NCBI GenBank assembly: GCA_017643215.1
Contig: JAEPNV010000001.1
Coordinates: forward strand, 1 to 64,000
Direction: 5' to 3'
DNA from: Roseibium sp.
GTDB lineage: Bacteria; Pseudomonadota; Alphaproteobacteria; Rhizobiales; Stappiaceae
Length of the DNA stretch: 64,000 nucleotides
Made by a program: the position numbers and the translations under genes. Below the pieces are notes generated by a model. The model worked only from the letters and a program-made list of their open reading frames with translations. It searched no databases and had not been told where the DNA came from. This document shows positions 29,074 to 38,230 of this stretch, piece after piece (the first letter of the stretch is position 1; every line of letters begins with the position of its first letter).

Positions 29074-29295
29074 ATGTCGACTGCAGATCAGCACATCATA
29101 CAGTTCAACCGCCGCCGGGGCGCATTGTGGACCTTCGCTCTGTATGCGGTTCGCGGCCTGGCGGCGGGCTACCGGCAAAAACGCACGGAAAGCGAGCTCA
29201 GCCGGCTCGACCCCAGGCTGTTAAGGGACGTTGGGTTGATGGAAACCCCGTGCGGATACCGGCGCATGCCGTCGGATCTTGACCGGTTACGGTAA
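29074..29295 (+). CDS. DUF1127-family small protein
   Basis: The 73-residue basic protein contains LSRLDPRLLRDVGL near residues 45-60, the YjiS/DUF1127 signature found in many small alphaproteobacterial proteins, some of which act in RNA turnover and phosphate or nutrient control. The ATG at 29074 has GGAG at 7 bases and begins just before the folded region, so a longer reading from 28921 was rejected. It may be controlled by the divergent WYL regulator, though nothing in the sequence proves it. Confidence 0.8.
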   Translation: MSTADQHIIQFNRRRGALWTFALYAVRGLAAGYRQKRTESELSRLDPRLLRDVGLMETPCGYRRMPSDLDRLR

Positions 29296-29366
29296 ATCTT
29301 CAGCAAATATGTGCGGGGCGGGAACGCTCCGCGCAATGCTGATACCTGGGGGCTGCGCCGTCGTCG

Positions 29367-30347
29367 TTAGTCTGTCCGGTAGGTATCGTACTGGCCGTGT
29401 TCGGAAAACCGGCCCAGATAGGTGGGCAGGATCGCGGCGAGGGTGGCCGGTTCAACGCCGATCCCTTCCAGCGTTCGTTTTTCGTCGATCGCGGCTTTGG
29501 AAACGACGTTGTCGGTTTTCAAAAGCTCCACCTGGTCGGCGGTCAACGGCGGCACAGGCAAGACCTGCATGATTTTGCCCATCACGGACGCGACCGGGAA
29601 CGGGATCAGTGCGAGCAGGCGCCGCCGGCCGGTGATCTCCAGCATCAGTTCGAGGCACTGCTTGAACGTCCGGATTTCCGGACCGCCGAGTTCGTAAACC
29701 GTGCCGCGGGAAAGCGCGCCATCGACGGAGAGGGCCACGGCCTCGGCGACATCACACACATACACCGGCTGGAACTGTGTCGTCCCGCCGCCGATCAGCG
29801 GCAAGGCCGGCGCGAGGCGGGCCATTCCGGCAAATTTATTGAAGAAATCGTCTTCCGGGCCGAACACGATCGACGGCCGGAGGATCACGCTGTCGGGCAG
29901 AGTGTCAAGGATCCCGGCTTCGCCTTCCGCCTTGGTGCGGGCGTAGCTTGCGGGCGACTCAGGATCGGCGCCGATCGCCGAGACATGCGTGACCGCGGAC
30001 AGGCCCGCGCCGCGGGCCGCTTCGGCAATCGCCCGCGGACCAAAGGTCTGCACGGCTTCAAAACTCTGTTTGCCGGATGCAAACAAGATGCCGACGCAAT
30101 TGACAACCGCATCCGCGCCTTCAACGGCGCGCTCGACCGACCAGCGATAGCGCAGGTTCGCCTGAACGGCCATGATTTGGCCCGGCACGCCGAGTGGCTG
30201 GAGATGAGCGGCAAGATCGGGCCGGCGCACTGCGGCGCGGACCCGGTATCCCCGCTTGGCCAGCGCCTGCACCACATGGCGGCCGACGAAACCGGAGCCG
30301 CCGAAGACCGTGACGAGTTTGCCGTTGAGTGCCGTCGCCATGCGCAT
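29367..30347 (-). CDS. NAD-binding epimerase-like protein (NDUFA9-like)
   Basis: The 326-residue protein is an atypical SDR. TVFGGSGFVGRHVVQAL is the NAD(P)-binding motif, followed by VVNCVGIL, HVSAIGAD and ILRPSIVFGPEDDFFNKF. These match the complex I NDUFA9-like epimerases of alphaproteobacteria, a relative of the mitochondrial complex I accessory subunit. The usual Tyr-Lys catalytic pair is only partly clear (ASYARTKAEGE). It is monocistronic, convergent with the DUF1127 gene and divergent from tRNA-Leu. Confidence 0.88.
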   Translation of the reverse strand: MRMATALNGKLVTVFGGSGFVGRHVVQALAKRGYRVRAAVRRPDLAAHLQPLGVPGQIMAVQANLRYRWSVERAVEGADAVVNCVGILFASGKQSFEAVQTFGPRAIAEAARGAGLSAVTHVSAIGADPESPASYARTKAEGEAGILDTLPDSVILRPSIVFGPEDDFFNKFAGMARLAPALPLIGGGTTQFQPVYVCDVAEAVALSVDGALSRGTVYELGGPEIRTFKQCLELMLEITGRRRLLALIPFPVASVMGKIMQVLPVPPLTADQVELLKTDNVVSKAAIDEKRTLEGIGVEPATLAAILPTYLGRFSEHGQYDTYRTD

Positions 30348-30468
30348 TGCCCTTTATTCGCGTCGCGTCGTGACCGGACAAAGCGCCGGACACACCGTCT
30401 CTTAGCCCGTCATGCGGCGCCTGTGAAGGGCCGCGATGCCAGGCGGATCCAAGGTCTCACATCAGTGA

Positions 30469-30496
30469 TTGACAAGACACGGGCGGCGCCTTACAA
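30469..30496 (+). promoter_or_regulatory. Promoter of tRNA-Leu(CAG)
   Basis: TTGACA (30469-30474) and TTACAA (30491-30496) with a 16-bp spacer place the start of transcription only a few bases before the tRNA, as expected for a stable-RNA gene. Confidence 0.7.
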
Positions 30497-30508
30497 GCCG
30501 CCCTCACA

Positions 30509-30595
30509 GCCCAGGTGGCGGAACTGGTAGACGCGCTAGCTTCAGGTGCTAGTGCCCTTATGGGCGTGGAGGTTCGAGTCCTCTCCTGGGCACCA
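30509..30595 (+). tRNA. tRNA-Leu (anticodon CAG)
   Basis: The 87-nt class II tRNA has acceptor strands GCCCAGG / CCTGGGC, anticodon stem CTAGC / GCTAG with loop TTCAGGT (anticodon CAG at 30543-30545), a long variable arm, a T loop GGTTCGAGTCC, discriminator A and an encoded CCA. It reads CUG leucine codons. Confidence 0.96.
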
Positions 30596-30638
30596 AATAT
30601 ACGTTTCAGATCATCCAGTTCGATCCGAAACACTCTGA

Positions 30639-30666
30639 AAAAGCTCCGGTTTCCGGAGCTTTTTTC
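30639..30666 (+). terminator. Rho-independent terminator after tRNA-Leu
   Basis: Stem GCTCCGG / CCGGAGC with a TTT loop is flanked by AAAA before and TTTTTT after, so it can work in both directions. It lies 44 bases after the tRNA. The gap up to the hydrogenase protease gene (30667-30894) shows no further gene. Confidence 0.85.
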
Positions 30667-30894
30667 GTTTGTGGTGTGAGGAAATGACCTGCCACGGATT
30701 CCGTCAGACCGCATCGACATTGATCAATGAAAGCGGCACATGCAACCAGCCCGTGTTCCTGATTTGGACCGGAATACTCCAGCCGGCACTCAGGGCACGT
30801 TGGGGAGCACTCCAGTTGTTGTTCTGTGCAGATGTTTGATGTGCTTAAAGCCAAGACACGGAATGCGAGAAGGATCGTCCTGGACGCGGTTCAA

Positions 30895-31353
30895 TCAAGG
30901 GATGCGTTCTGCAGCCGCGGGCGGGTTGGCCGCCAACCAGGACAGAAGGTATTTTTCAGCGCGAACAAGGTTCGCGGCCGCCTGCGCAGACAGCCCCTCC
31001 TTGACCTCGCCAAAGGCATATCCGGTGATGCCCAGAACGAAACCACGTGGTTTGGCACCATAGAGCGTTTCGCAAAGCGCAAGGATTGTTTCCGGCGCCA
31101 GGCTGTGGCTTTCCAGGGATTGCAATGCCCCTCCCGCAATCCGCCTGAACGAACATGCCTCCTTTCCGCCGATTTCGGCGTCCGCGAAAATGACGGTATC
31201 ATGGGCCGAAACAGCCAGCGCATGCTCGGCGACCAGTTGATAATCGACATCCACCACCAATCCCGGCACCCGCTGCCGCGCTATGCTCTCGGCAAGGGCT
31301 GGTCCAAGACCGTCATCTCCACGGCCCGGATTTCCGTATCCGACCAACAGCAT
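30895..31353 (-). CDS. hoxW: Hydrogenase maturation protease
   Basis: The 152-residue protein has VGYGNPGRGDDGLGP at the start, the nickel-sensing Glu/Asp layout of HycI/HoxW endopeptidases, and DADIGG-like ADAEIGGKE in the middle. It would remove the C-terminal tail of HoxH after nickel insertion. It is the last gene of the hydrogenase operon, 26 bases behind hoxH. General maturation genes (hypA-F) are not in this window. Confidence 0.88.
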   Translation of the reverse strand: MLLVGYGNPGRGDDGLGPALAESIARQRVPGLVVDVDYQLVAEHALAVSAHDTVIFADAEIGGKEACSFRRIAGGALQSLESHSLAPETILALCETLYGAKPRGFVLGITGYAFGEVKEGLSAQAAANLVRAEKYLLSWLAANPPAAAERIP

Positions 31354-31379
31354 GGCGCAAACCTTGTTCGATGATGCCG

Positions 31380-32828
31380 TCAGGCGGCGCGGGATCGACG
31401 TTCGAGCAATTGGCCGCCTGAATCGAAAAGCTCAACGAGGAGTGGCATTTGGCCGAGCGCGTGCGTGGCGCAGGAAAGACACGGGTCATAGGCCCTGATC
31501 GCGACCTCGACATGATTGAGCATGCCTTCCGTGATTTTGTCCTGGCCGGAAAGATGCGACACCGCCACCTCCTTCACTGCGCGGTTCATGCCTTCGTTGT
31601 TGTGTGTCGTCGACACGATCAGATTGCAATAGGTGACCTGATCATGCTCATCGACCCGGTAGTGGTGGATCAAATTGCCACGCGGCGCCTCGATCACACC
31701 GATGCCTTCCTCCCGGCGTTCTCCGGTCTGGATAAGGTCGCTGCCCTGAAGGTCCGGGTCGTTCAACAGCTCCCGGATTTTTTCAATGCAGTGCAAGACT
31801 TCGATCATGCGGGCCCAGTGGTTTGCCAGGCTGGAGTGGTTTGGCGCGCCGTTGGTCACCGTTTTCAGATCCTGATGCGCCGCATGGGCGAGTGGCGTGT
31901 CGATGTGGCTCACCGTGTTCATGCGGGCAAGCGGTCCGACGCGGTACCAGCCCGCCTCCGGTCCAAGCGCCTTGATGAACGGAAATTTCATGTAGGACCA
32001 GGACCGGACGTCCTCCACGAGGAGTTCATGGTATCTGGTGTAGGGAACCTGATCGAAGATCGGATCTCCGGTCGAGCTCAGCGCACGCAGATTGCCATGA
32101 TAAAGATCCAGCGCGCCATCGCTTTCCCGGACGAGCGACATGTAGTTCGATGGAAACGAGCCGAAATTGGAAACGAGTTCTCCATTGTCCATGGTGTAGT
32201 CGCGGGCCAGTTTGACCGCATCCTGCGCCCAGTCGACCATCTCGTCGATCAAGGACAGAAAGTGATCGCGGCGTTCAACGGGAAGATTGCGATTGATGCC
32301 GCCCGGCACTGCACCCGTGCCATGGATTTTCTTGCCCGCCGTGGCTTCGATGATCTCCTGGCCGAACTTGCGCATTAAGATCGCGCGCCTGCCGAGTTCG
32401 GGCTGTTCCTTGATCACCTCGAAGATGTTGCGTTTTTCCGCCGCCGCGTCGAAGCCAAACAAAAGATCCGGGGCAGCCAAATGAAAAAAATGCAGGACAT
32501 GGCTTTGCATGATCTGGCCGTAATGCATCAAACGGCGCATTTTCTCAGCTGTTGGCGTCAGTTGGTCGACACCGGCAATCACGTCCATGGCTTTAGCGGC
32601 GGCCAGGTGGTGGCTCACCGGGCAAATCCCACATAGCATTTGAACGATGACCGGCACTTCCCACATCAGGCGCCCCCGGATGAACCGTTCAAAGCCGCGG
32701 AACTCCACGATGTGAAACCGCGCTTCATCGACCTCGTTCTGCGCATTCAGGTGGACGGTGACTTTTCCGTGACCTTCCACCCGTGTGACCGGCGAAATCT
32801 CAATCAGCCTGGGTTCGCCCATCGTCAA
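31380..32828 (-). CDS. hoxH: NAD-coupled [NiFe]-hydrogenase large subunit
   Basis: The 482-residue protein carries the [NiFe] active site. The L1 motif CGICPVSHH is at 66-74 and the L2 motif DPCLSCATH at 448-456, giving the four Cys ligands. A tail of 26 residues after His456 is the substrate of the maturation protease. The sequence type and partners (HoxF, HoxU, HoxY) indicate a soluble bidirectional group 3d enzyme that couples H2 with NAD. hoxY ends 8 bases upstream, so the two are tightly linked. Confidence 0.95.
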   Translation of the reverse strand: MTMGEPRLIEISPVTRVEGHGKVTVHLNAQNEVDEARFHIVEFRGFERFIRGRLMWEVPVIVQMLCGICPVSHHLAAAKAMDVIAGVDQLTPTAEKMRRLMHYGQIMQSHVLHFFHLAAPDLLFGFDAAAEKRNIFEVIKEQPELGRRAILMRKFGQEIIEATAGKKIHGTGAVPGGINRNLPVERRDHFLSLIDEMVDWAQDAVKLARDYTMDNGELVSNFGSFPSNYMSLVRESDGALDLYHGNLRALSSTGDPIFDQVPYTRYHELLVEDVRSWSYMKFPFIKALGPEAGWYRVGPLARMNTVSHIDTPLAHAAHQDLKTVTNGAPNHSSLANHWARMIEVLHCIEKIRELLNDPDLQGSDLIQTGERREEGIGVIEAPRGNLIHHYRVDEHDQVTYCNLIVSTTHNNEGMNRAVKEVAVSHLSGQDKITEGMLNHVEVAIRAYDPCLSCATHALGQMPLLVELFDSGGQLLERRSRAA

Positions 32829-32836
32829 ACTCCTGG

Positions 32837-33421
32837 TCAGTCGAACCTGATCATGTCGCGTTCAAAACCGCGGAACCGTCCCGACAGCAGTGCGCCAAGC
32901 GTATCGAAGATGATGTCGCCGCTCGGAGCGCAGCCCGGGATCTGATAGTCGATTTCCACCACCTGCGAACATGGATAAACTTCATCCAGAAGCAGCGGCA
33001 GCGCCGGATCGTTGGGAATATTATGCGTCGTGTTGCGGATGTAGGGGCCGCTGATATAGGCCTCGACGAGGCATTCTCTTAGCGGTGCATCGGAATGCAT
33101 AATTGCGTTTCGCATCGCTGGAAGACCGCCCATGATCGCGCATTGCCCAAGGGCGATCAGAACATCGCAGTTGCGCCGGAAATCGTGCAGCACATGCACG
33201 TTTTCCTCGTTGCAGCAGCCGCCCTCAATGATGCCAATGTCGCAGCGCTGGGTGAAACGTTTCTTGTCCGTCAACGGTGACCGGTCCACGTCGACCAGGT
33301 TCATGAGTTCGATCAGCCGCTCATCGATGTCGAGGATCGCCATGTGGCAGCCGAAGCAGCCGGCCAGGGACGCGGTCGCGATGCGCGCTCTGGGCAATTC
33401 TGGCGGTGCCGGCTCGGTCAT
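32837..33421 (-). CDS. hoxY: NAD-coupled [NiFe]-hydrogenase small subunit
   Basis: The 194-residue small subunit has LAGCFGCHMAILD (Cys 22 and 25), EGGCCNEEN, ALGQCAIMGG and IPGCAPSGD, the Cys positions that hold the proximal [4Fe-4S] cluster. There is no signal peptide, so the enzyme is cytoplasmic, as in other HoxY proteins. It is short like other group 3d small subunits, with no room for extra clusters. It overlaps hoxU by 4 bases. Confidence 0.94.
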   Translation of the reverse strand: MTEPAPPELPRARIATASLAGCFGCHMAILDIDERLIELMNLVDVDRSPLTDKKRFTQRCDIGIIEGGCCNEENVHVLHDFRRNCDVLIALGQCAIMGGLPAMRNAIMHSDAPLRECLVEAYISGPYIRNTTHNIPNDPALPLLLDEVYPCSQVVEIDYQIPGCAPSGDIIFDTLGALLSGRFRGFERDMIRFD

Positions 33422-34146
33422 GTCCGCCGTTCCTCGATCTCGTGGCCAATCAATCCCTTATCGAACTCCCGCTCGCCAATCGGTGTGACGAAACCGACGC
33501 GTTTACGGATGATGCAGCCAACAGGGCACACCTCGCGCGAGATAGCATGATCGGTCACTTCCGCATTGGTATCGGCCAGTTTGTCGCCATTGACCGCGAC
33601 ACGCCGGTGAATGCCCCTTCCGACATAGCCAAAGACGCCCTTTCCATCGACGTCCTGGGACGCTCGGATACAACGCCCGCAACTGATGCATCGGTTCGTG
33701 TCGAGCGCAATGTCGGGATGGGACGCATCGAGCGGCCGGCACGGTTCAAGATAAGGAAACTTTGTCGCGTCGGTCATGTCGAGCCGGTAGGCCATCGCTT
33801 GAAGCTCGCAATTGCCGCTGGCCTCGCAGATCGGGCAAAGATGATTGCCCTCGTGGAACAACATCTCCACGAGATCCCGCCGCATCTTGGTCAAATGCGG
33901 TGTCTCGTTTTCCACGCCCTGACCTGGAGCGGCAGGCTGCGTGCAGGCTGACACGCTTCGCCCGCCCGCCTTGACCGTACACACGCGGCAACTGCCCTGG
34001 TGGCGCAGCCCCTGATGGTCGCACAGTCGCGGGATGTAAACGCCGGCCGCGTCTGCTGCCTCCATGATGGTTTGCCCCGCGTAGGCCTTTATCTCGACGC
34101 CGTCGATGGTGAACGTGAAGCTGGAATCCCGCCTGTTGTCGGTCAT
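33418..34146 (-). CDS. hoxU: Hydrogenase diaphorase iron-sulfur subunit
   Basis: The 242-residue protein resembles the N-terminal part of NuoG: a [2Fe-2S] domain with RLCDHQGLRHQGSCRVC, a His/Cys cluster region with HLCPICEASGNCELQ, and two [4Fe-4S] motifs CISCGRCIRA and REVCPVGCI. It conducts electrons between HoxY and HoxF. The ATG at 34146 overlaps the hoxF stop (ATGA) and starts at the family position, so a 63-residue longer reading was rejected. It overlaps hoxY as well. Confidence 0.93.
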   Translation of the reverse strand: MTDNRRDSSFTFTIDGVEIKAYAGQTIMEAADAAGVYIPRLCDHQGLRHQGSCRVCTVKAGGRSVSACTQPAAPGQGVENETPHLTKMRRDLVEMLFHEGNHLCPICEASGNCELQAMAYRLDMTDATKFPYLEPCRPLDASHPDIALDTNRCISCGRCIRASQDVDGKGVFGYVGRGIHRRVAVNGDKLADTNAEVTDHAISREVCPVGCIIRKRVGFVTPIGEREFDKGLIGHEIEERRT

Positions 34147-36014
34147 TGGGTGAAATCCCTGTCGAAGATATGGGACCGCCGTTTGGCGATTTTCCGCGCA
34201 CCATCGATCGCCGACTGAATGTCGAACGTGTCTCTTATCCGGTTCTTGCTGGGTTTGGTCATGGTCGAATAGACCAGCGGAAAGTTCTGCAGCGTCGAGA
34301 GGATCGGGTTCGGCGAAGTCATGCCAAGACCGCACCGGCTCGTTTCGATAATCGTTCCAGACAGGTCTTTCAGGTACTCAATGTCCTCCGGATTGGCCAA
34401 ACCTTGCCGGAATTTCTGGATTGCCTTTTGCAAGAAGACATTGCCGACACGGCATGGCGTGCAATAGCCGCAGCTCTCGTGCACGAAGAACGACATGTAG
34501 TATTCGACAATCTCCAGAATGTTCCGCTGGCCATTGAAAACGATGATGGCGCCGCCTGTGGCAAGATCATCGAATGTCAGTCTGCGGTGAAAACTGTCTC
34601 GCGCAATCATGGTTCCGCTCGGGCCGCCGACCTGGACCGCGGCGGCATCCTGCCCGCTCACCATCTCCAAAAGCTCCCAGACGGTGTGGCCGTAGGGCAG
34701 TTCATAGATTCCGGGATTCAGGCAATCACCGCACACGGAAAACAGCTTGGTGCCGTGGCTGCCTTCGGCCCCCATGGCACGAAACCAGTCGGCGCCACGA
34801 TCCAGGATCCGCGCCGCATGACAGAACGTCTCTACATTGTTGACGACCGTCGGATAGCCCAGATACCCGCGATTGACCGGAAACGGCGGACGTGTTTTCG
34901 GCTCCCCGGGCAGCCCTTCGCAGGAACTGATCAATGCCCCCTCTTCGCCGCAGACGTAGGCGCCGGCGCCCATCTGGATGCGAATGTCAAAATTGAACCG
35001 CTTGACGCCCATGATATCCGTGCCAAGCAACCCGCGCCTGCGTCGGTCGTCCAGCACCTGTTCCAAAAGGTCGCGCAAATAGACGTACTCGCCCCGCAGG
35101 TACAAAATGCCCTGCTGCGCGCCGATTGCCCTGGCACAAATGGTCATGCCTTCGATCAAAAGATGCGGACGTTCGGTCAGAAGGACCCGGTCCTTGAACG
35201 TACCCGGTTCGCCCTCGTCGGCGTTGCACAGAACGAAATGCTTTTCGGCCGGGTCGCTGGCCGCAAACCGCCATTTCCGTCCGGCCGTGAACCCGGCTCC
35301 GCCGCACCCGCGCAATTGGCTGTCCTCGACCGTGTTGACGATCTGGGTCGGGGTGATACCGACGGCATTTGCCAATCCGGCGTCGTTCGGCACCGGACCG
35401 AGCAAGACTTCCCCTGCGTGGCGGATGTTGTTGTCCACCATGCGAAGCGCTTGCTGATGCGCAGAAAAGGAACCAAACCGGTCGCTGATCAGGCTTTCGG
35501 GCCTTTGCCCCGATTTCAGGTCGTGGGCGGCAGCGCGCGCCTTGTCCGGTGTCAGTCTGGTCAAAACGATGTCATTGACCATGGCCGCCGGGGCCTGGTC
35601 GCACATGCCGATACACGGCGTGTACTCCAGCGAAAAGGCGCCGTCATTTGAGGTTTGGCCCATCTTGATACCAAGCACTTCCTCAAATGCGGTTGCGACC
35701 TCTTCCAACCCGCAAAACCGGTCGACAATGTCATCGCACAGGCGGATGGTCACCCGGCCCTTTGGCGTAAGCGACAAGAAGGAATAAAAGCTCGCAACGC
35801 CCTCAACCTCGATGCGCGTGAGGTCGGTTTGTGACGCTATGACGTCCATCGAGGCCGGCGAGATGCAGCGCCAGCGATCCTGAACCTCGATGAGAATATC
35901 CAACATACGGTGTTTGTCATTGCCGTATTTGTTGCATATTGCGGCGATGTCTTCCGCGCCTCTCGATGAAACAACAGGAGAATCCGACCCGATCTGGTTC
36001 GAATTTTCAATCAT
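34143..36014 (-). CDS. hoxF: Hydrogenase diaphorase FMN subunit, HoxE-like domain fused
   Basis: The 623-residue protein has a NuoE/HoxE-like N-terminal domain (Cys in RLCDDIVDRFCG and TPCIGMC, all four kept) and a NuoF-like part with GCGGAGFTAGRKW, NADEGEPGTFKDR (FMN and NADH site) and the [4Fe-4S] motif CGYCTPC. It exchanges electrons with NAD. This HoxE-HoxF fusion matches the soluble hydrogenase of Cupriavidus type. I chose the ATG at 36014 (MIENSNQIG); the reading from 36050 adds 12 residues without family support. It is the first gene of hoxFUYHW, so the promoter lies in the AT-rich gap upstream. Confidence 0.93.
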   Translation of the reverse strand: MIENSNQIGSDSPVVSSRGAEDIAAICNKYGNDKHRMLDILIEVQDRWRCISPASMDVIASQTDLTRIEVEGVASFYSFLSLTPKGRVTIRLCDDIVDRFCGLEEVATAFEEVLGIKMGQTSNDGAFSLEYTPCIGMCDQAPAAMVNDIVLTRLTPDKARAAAHDLKSGQRPESLISDRFGSFSAHQQALRMVDNNIRHAGEVLLGPVPNDAGLANAVGITPTQIVNTVEDSQLRGCGGAGFTAGRKWRFAASDPAEKHFVLCNADEGEPGTFKDRVLLTERPHLLIEGMTICARAIGAQQGILYLRGEYVYLRDLLEQVLDDRRRRGLLGTDIMGVKRFNFDIRIQMGAGAYVCGEEGALISSCEGLPGEPKTRPPFPVNRGYLGYPTVVNNVETFCHAARILDRGADWFRAMGAEGSHGTKLFSVCGDCLNPGIYELPYGHTVWELLEMVSGQDAAAVQVGGPSGTMIARDSFHRRLTFDDLATGGAIIVFNGQRNILEIVEYYMSFFVHESCGYCTPCRVGNVFLQKAIQKFRQGLANPEDIEYLKDLSGTIIETSRCGLGMTSPNPILSTLQNFPLVYSTMTKPSKNRIRDTFDIQSAIDGARKIAKRRSHIFDRDFTQ

Positions 36015-36472
36015 TTCTGACCTGTCTCTAGAACAGAGTTGGATCTGCAATTGAGGTTCGCGCCGCTAAGCGCGCATGAAACAGTCGGCGAGTTCGTAAT
36101 CGAGTGCAATTCTGGGAAATACTTATTCCATCCGCATCTTCTCCAAGGTAATTTTATCCTAAGAAAATATAGATGGAATTTATTATTGTTTCTTTTGAAG
36201 TGATCTTTCATCTGTGTGCGGCCGACTGGTAGAAAGAACATCAGATATTTCAAGCGATGTATTACGCATCTCGCCGACCATGCATTTCCAAATAAAACAG
36301 CTTAAACGATTTTTGATTAGGCACCGCGAGATCGCCTTTCAGCGTGCCTTCGACACGTGCCGGACCGGGGCATTGACCCACGTCATTTGTGTTCTGCCGA
36401 ACCGTTTGTACGGTGCGCCCTGGGTTGCGCCGGAAACAGGTGCACTTGGAGGACACAATCGGGGGGCATTCC
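36015..36472. other. AT-rich divergent promoter region between hoxF and the acetate-CoA ligase gene
   Basis: This 458-base gap separates the minus-strand hox operon from the plus-strand carbon operon. Positions about 36110-36320 are clearly AT-richer than both flanks. No gene, no sigma-54 pattern and no convincing -35/-10 pair was found; a TTGACC at 36373 has no matching -10. Open frames crossing the area have no recognisable product. Confidence 0.5.
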
Positions 36473-38230
36473 ATGGCTCGCGAAACAATCCGAAAAACCG
36501 AGGCGGCAACGAAACATTCCAATATGGCGGACTACGCCGTTGAGGTCGGACGGTTTTCTTGGGCGGACGTACGGGCCGGCCTCGCGGGCTTGCCGGGCGG
36601 TAAACTCAATATCGCTCACGAGGCGATTGACCGTCATGTCGAAGCTGGAAACGGCGACGAGCTCGCGCTCCGTTGGATCGCAAAGAACGGCACTAGAACC
36701 GACTTCACCTACAAGGATCTGCGCCGGGCAACGGCACGCTTTGCGAACGTACTTCGCCGGCTCGGCGTGGCCAGGGGCGACCGGGTCTACAGTCTGCTTG
36801 GCCGGGTGCCGGAGCTTTACATCACCGTTCTTGGGACGTTGAAGGCGGGCAGCGTCTTCAGTCCGATGTTTTCCGCGTTTGGTCCTGAGCCGGTTAAGGC
36901 ACGCATGGAGATCGGCGGCGCGAGCGCCCTGGTCACTTCCAAACTGCTCTACAAACGCAAAGTCGCGCCAATCCGCCAGGCTCTTCCGAACCTGAAATGT
37001 GTGCTTCTGATCGATGGTGACGGCCAGGCCGGTGAGGACGGGCTGTGGGATCTGCAGCTCCTGATGCAAGCGGCGGGTGATGAATTTGAAACCGAGCCGA
37101 TGGACGAGGAGGACATGGCCCTCCTGCATTTCACCAGCGGCACGACCGGAAAGCCCAAAGGGGCCGTTCATGTTCATGGCGCCGTTTTTGCGCACAAGGC
37201 GACCGGCCGGATTGCACTCGATATGAAACCTGGCGATGTCTATTGGTGCACCGCCGATCCAGGATGGGTTACCGGCACATCCTATGGTGTCATCGCGCCG
37301 CTCACAAACGGCGTGACCATGATCGTCGATCAGGCCGAGTTTGACGCCGAGCGCTGGTATTCCATTCTTGAAGACGAAAAAGTCACGGTCTGGTACACCG
37401 CGCCGACCGCGATCCGGATGCTCATGAAAGCAGGAGCTGATCTCGTCAAGGGCCGGGATCTCTCTTCTTTGAGGTTCATGGCGAGCGTCGGCGAGCCGCT
37501 TAATCCTGAAGCTGTTGTGTGGGGCAACGAAGTCTTCGGCATGCCCTTTCACGACAACTGGTGGCAGACGGAGACGGGCGGCATCATGATCGCCAACTAC
37601 GCGTCGATGGATGTCAAGCCGGGGTCAATGGGCAAACCCCTGCCCGGCATTATCGCTGCGATCGTGAAACGAACCAACGGTGATGCGCAAGAAATCACCG
37701 ACCCCATGGCGATCGGAGAGCTCGCCCTGAAGCCCGGTTGGCCGTCAATGATGCGCGCCTATCTTGGGGAGGAGGAGCGCTACAGAAAGTGTTTCGTCGG
37801 CGACTGGTACATCAGCGGTGATCTCGCCATGCGCGATCAGGATGGATACTTCTGGTTCGTCGGCCGCGCGGACGACCTGATCAAGAGCGCTGGGCACCTG
37901 ATCGGCCCGTTCGAGGTGGAAAGCGCGCTGATGGAGCACCCAGCGGCTGCCGAAGTCGGCGTGATCGGCCTTCCAGATGAAACCGCAGGCGAAATCGTCA
38001 AGGCTTACGTCGCCTTGAAGCCGGGCTTCGAAGCATCAGAGGAATTGAACCTGGAGCTTTTGGGTCATGCCCGCAAACGCCTCGGACCTGCGGTCGCTCC
38101 AAAAGAGATCGTCTTCCGCACCAACCTTCCCAAAACCCGAAGCGGAAAGATCATGCGCCGGCTCTTGAAGGCCAGGGAACTCGGCCTTCCCGAGGGCGAT
38201 ATCTCCACGTTGGAAAGTGACGAACAATGA
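36473..38230 (+). CDS. Acetate-CoA ligase (AMP-forming)
   Basis: The 585-residue adenylate-forming enzyme activates acetate to acetyl-CoA through acetyl-AMP. Visible are [19 protein letters not shown] (phosphate loop), [10 protein letters not shown] with the acetate-pocket Trp, [16 protein letters not shown], and [14 protein letters not shown] with the catalytic and acetylatable Lys. It is of the shorter AcsA type known from Bacillus and archaea, not the 650-residue Acs. The ATG at 36473 follows GGGGGG; an upstream in-frame ATG at 36389 lacks support. It overlaps the E1 gene by 4 bases, which ties it to 2-oxoacid metabolism. Confidence 0.9.
   Translation: MARETIRKTEAATKHSNMADYAVEVGRFSWADVRAGLAGLPGGKLNIAHEAIDRHVEAGNGDELALRWIAKNGTRTDFTYKDLRRATARFANVLRRLGVARGDRVYSLLGRVPELYITVLGTLKAGSVFSPMFSAFGPEPVKARMEIGGASALVTSKLLYKRKVAPIRQALPNLKCVLLIDGDGQAGEDGLWDLQLLMQAAGDEFETEPMDEEDMALLHFTSGTTGKPKGAVHVHGAVFAHKATGRIALDMKPGDVYWCTADPGWVTGTSYGVIAPLTNGVTMIVDQAEFDAERWYSILEDEKVTVWYTAPTAIRMLMKAGADLVKGRDLSSLRFMASVGEPLNPEAVVWGNEVFGMPFHDNWWQTETGGIMIANYASMDVKPGSMGKPLPGIIAAIVKRTNGDAQEITDPMAIGELALKPGWPSMMRAYLGEEERYRKCFVGDWYISGDLAMRDQDGYFWFVGRADDLIKSAGHLIGPFEVESALMEHPAAAEVGVIGLPDETAGEIVKAYVALKPGFEASEELNLELLGHARKRLGPAVAPKEIVFRTNLPKTRSGKIMRRLLKARELGLPEGDISTLESDEQ

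Noticed and set aside
30509..30595. tRNA-Leu as attachment site of a hydrogenase island
   Set aside because: No second copy of the tRNA 3' end and no integrase gene was seen between 30600 and 45300, and base composition does not change sharply at the tRNA.
36015..36300. Sigma-54 promoter for the hydrogenase operon
   Set aside because: Two TTGCA-like elements on the minus strand were checked at 36050 and 36116, but neither has the required GG element at the right distance.
36214..36543. Small plus-strand open frame in the hox-acetate ligase gap
   Set aside because: It overlaps the start of the ligase gene in another frame, has no RBS and no recognisable product.
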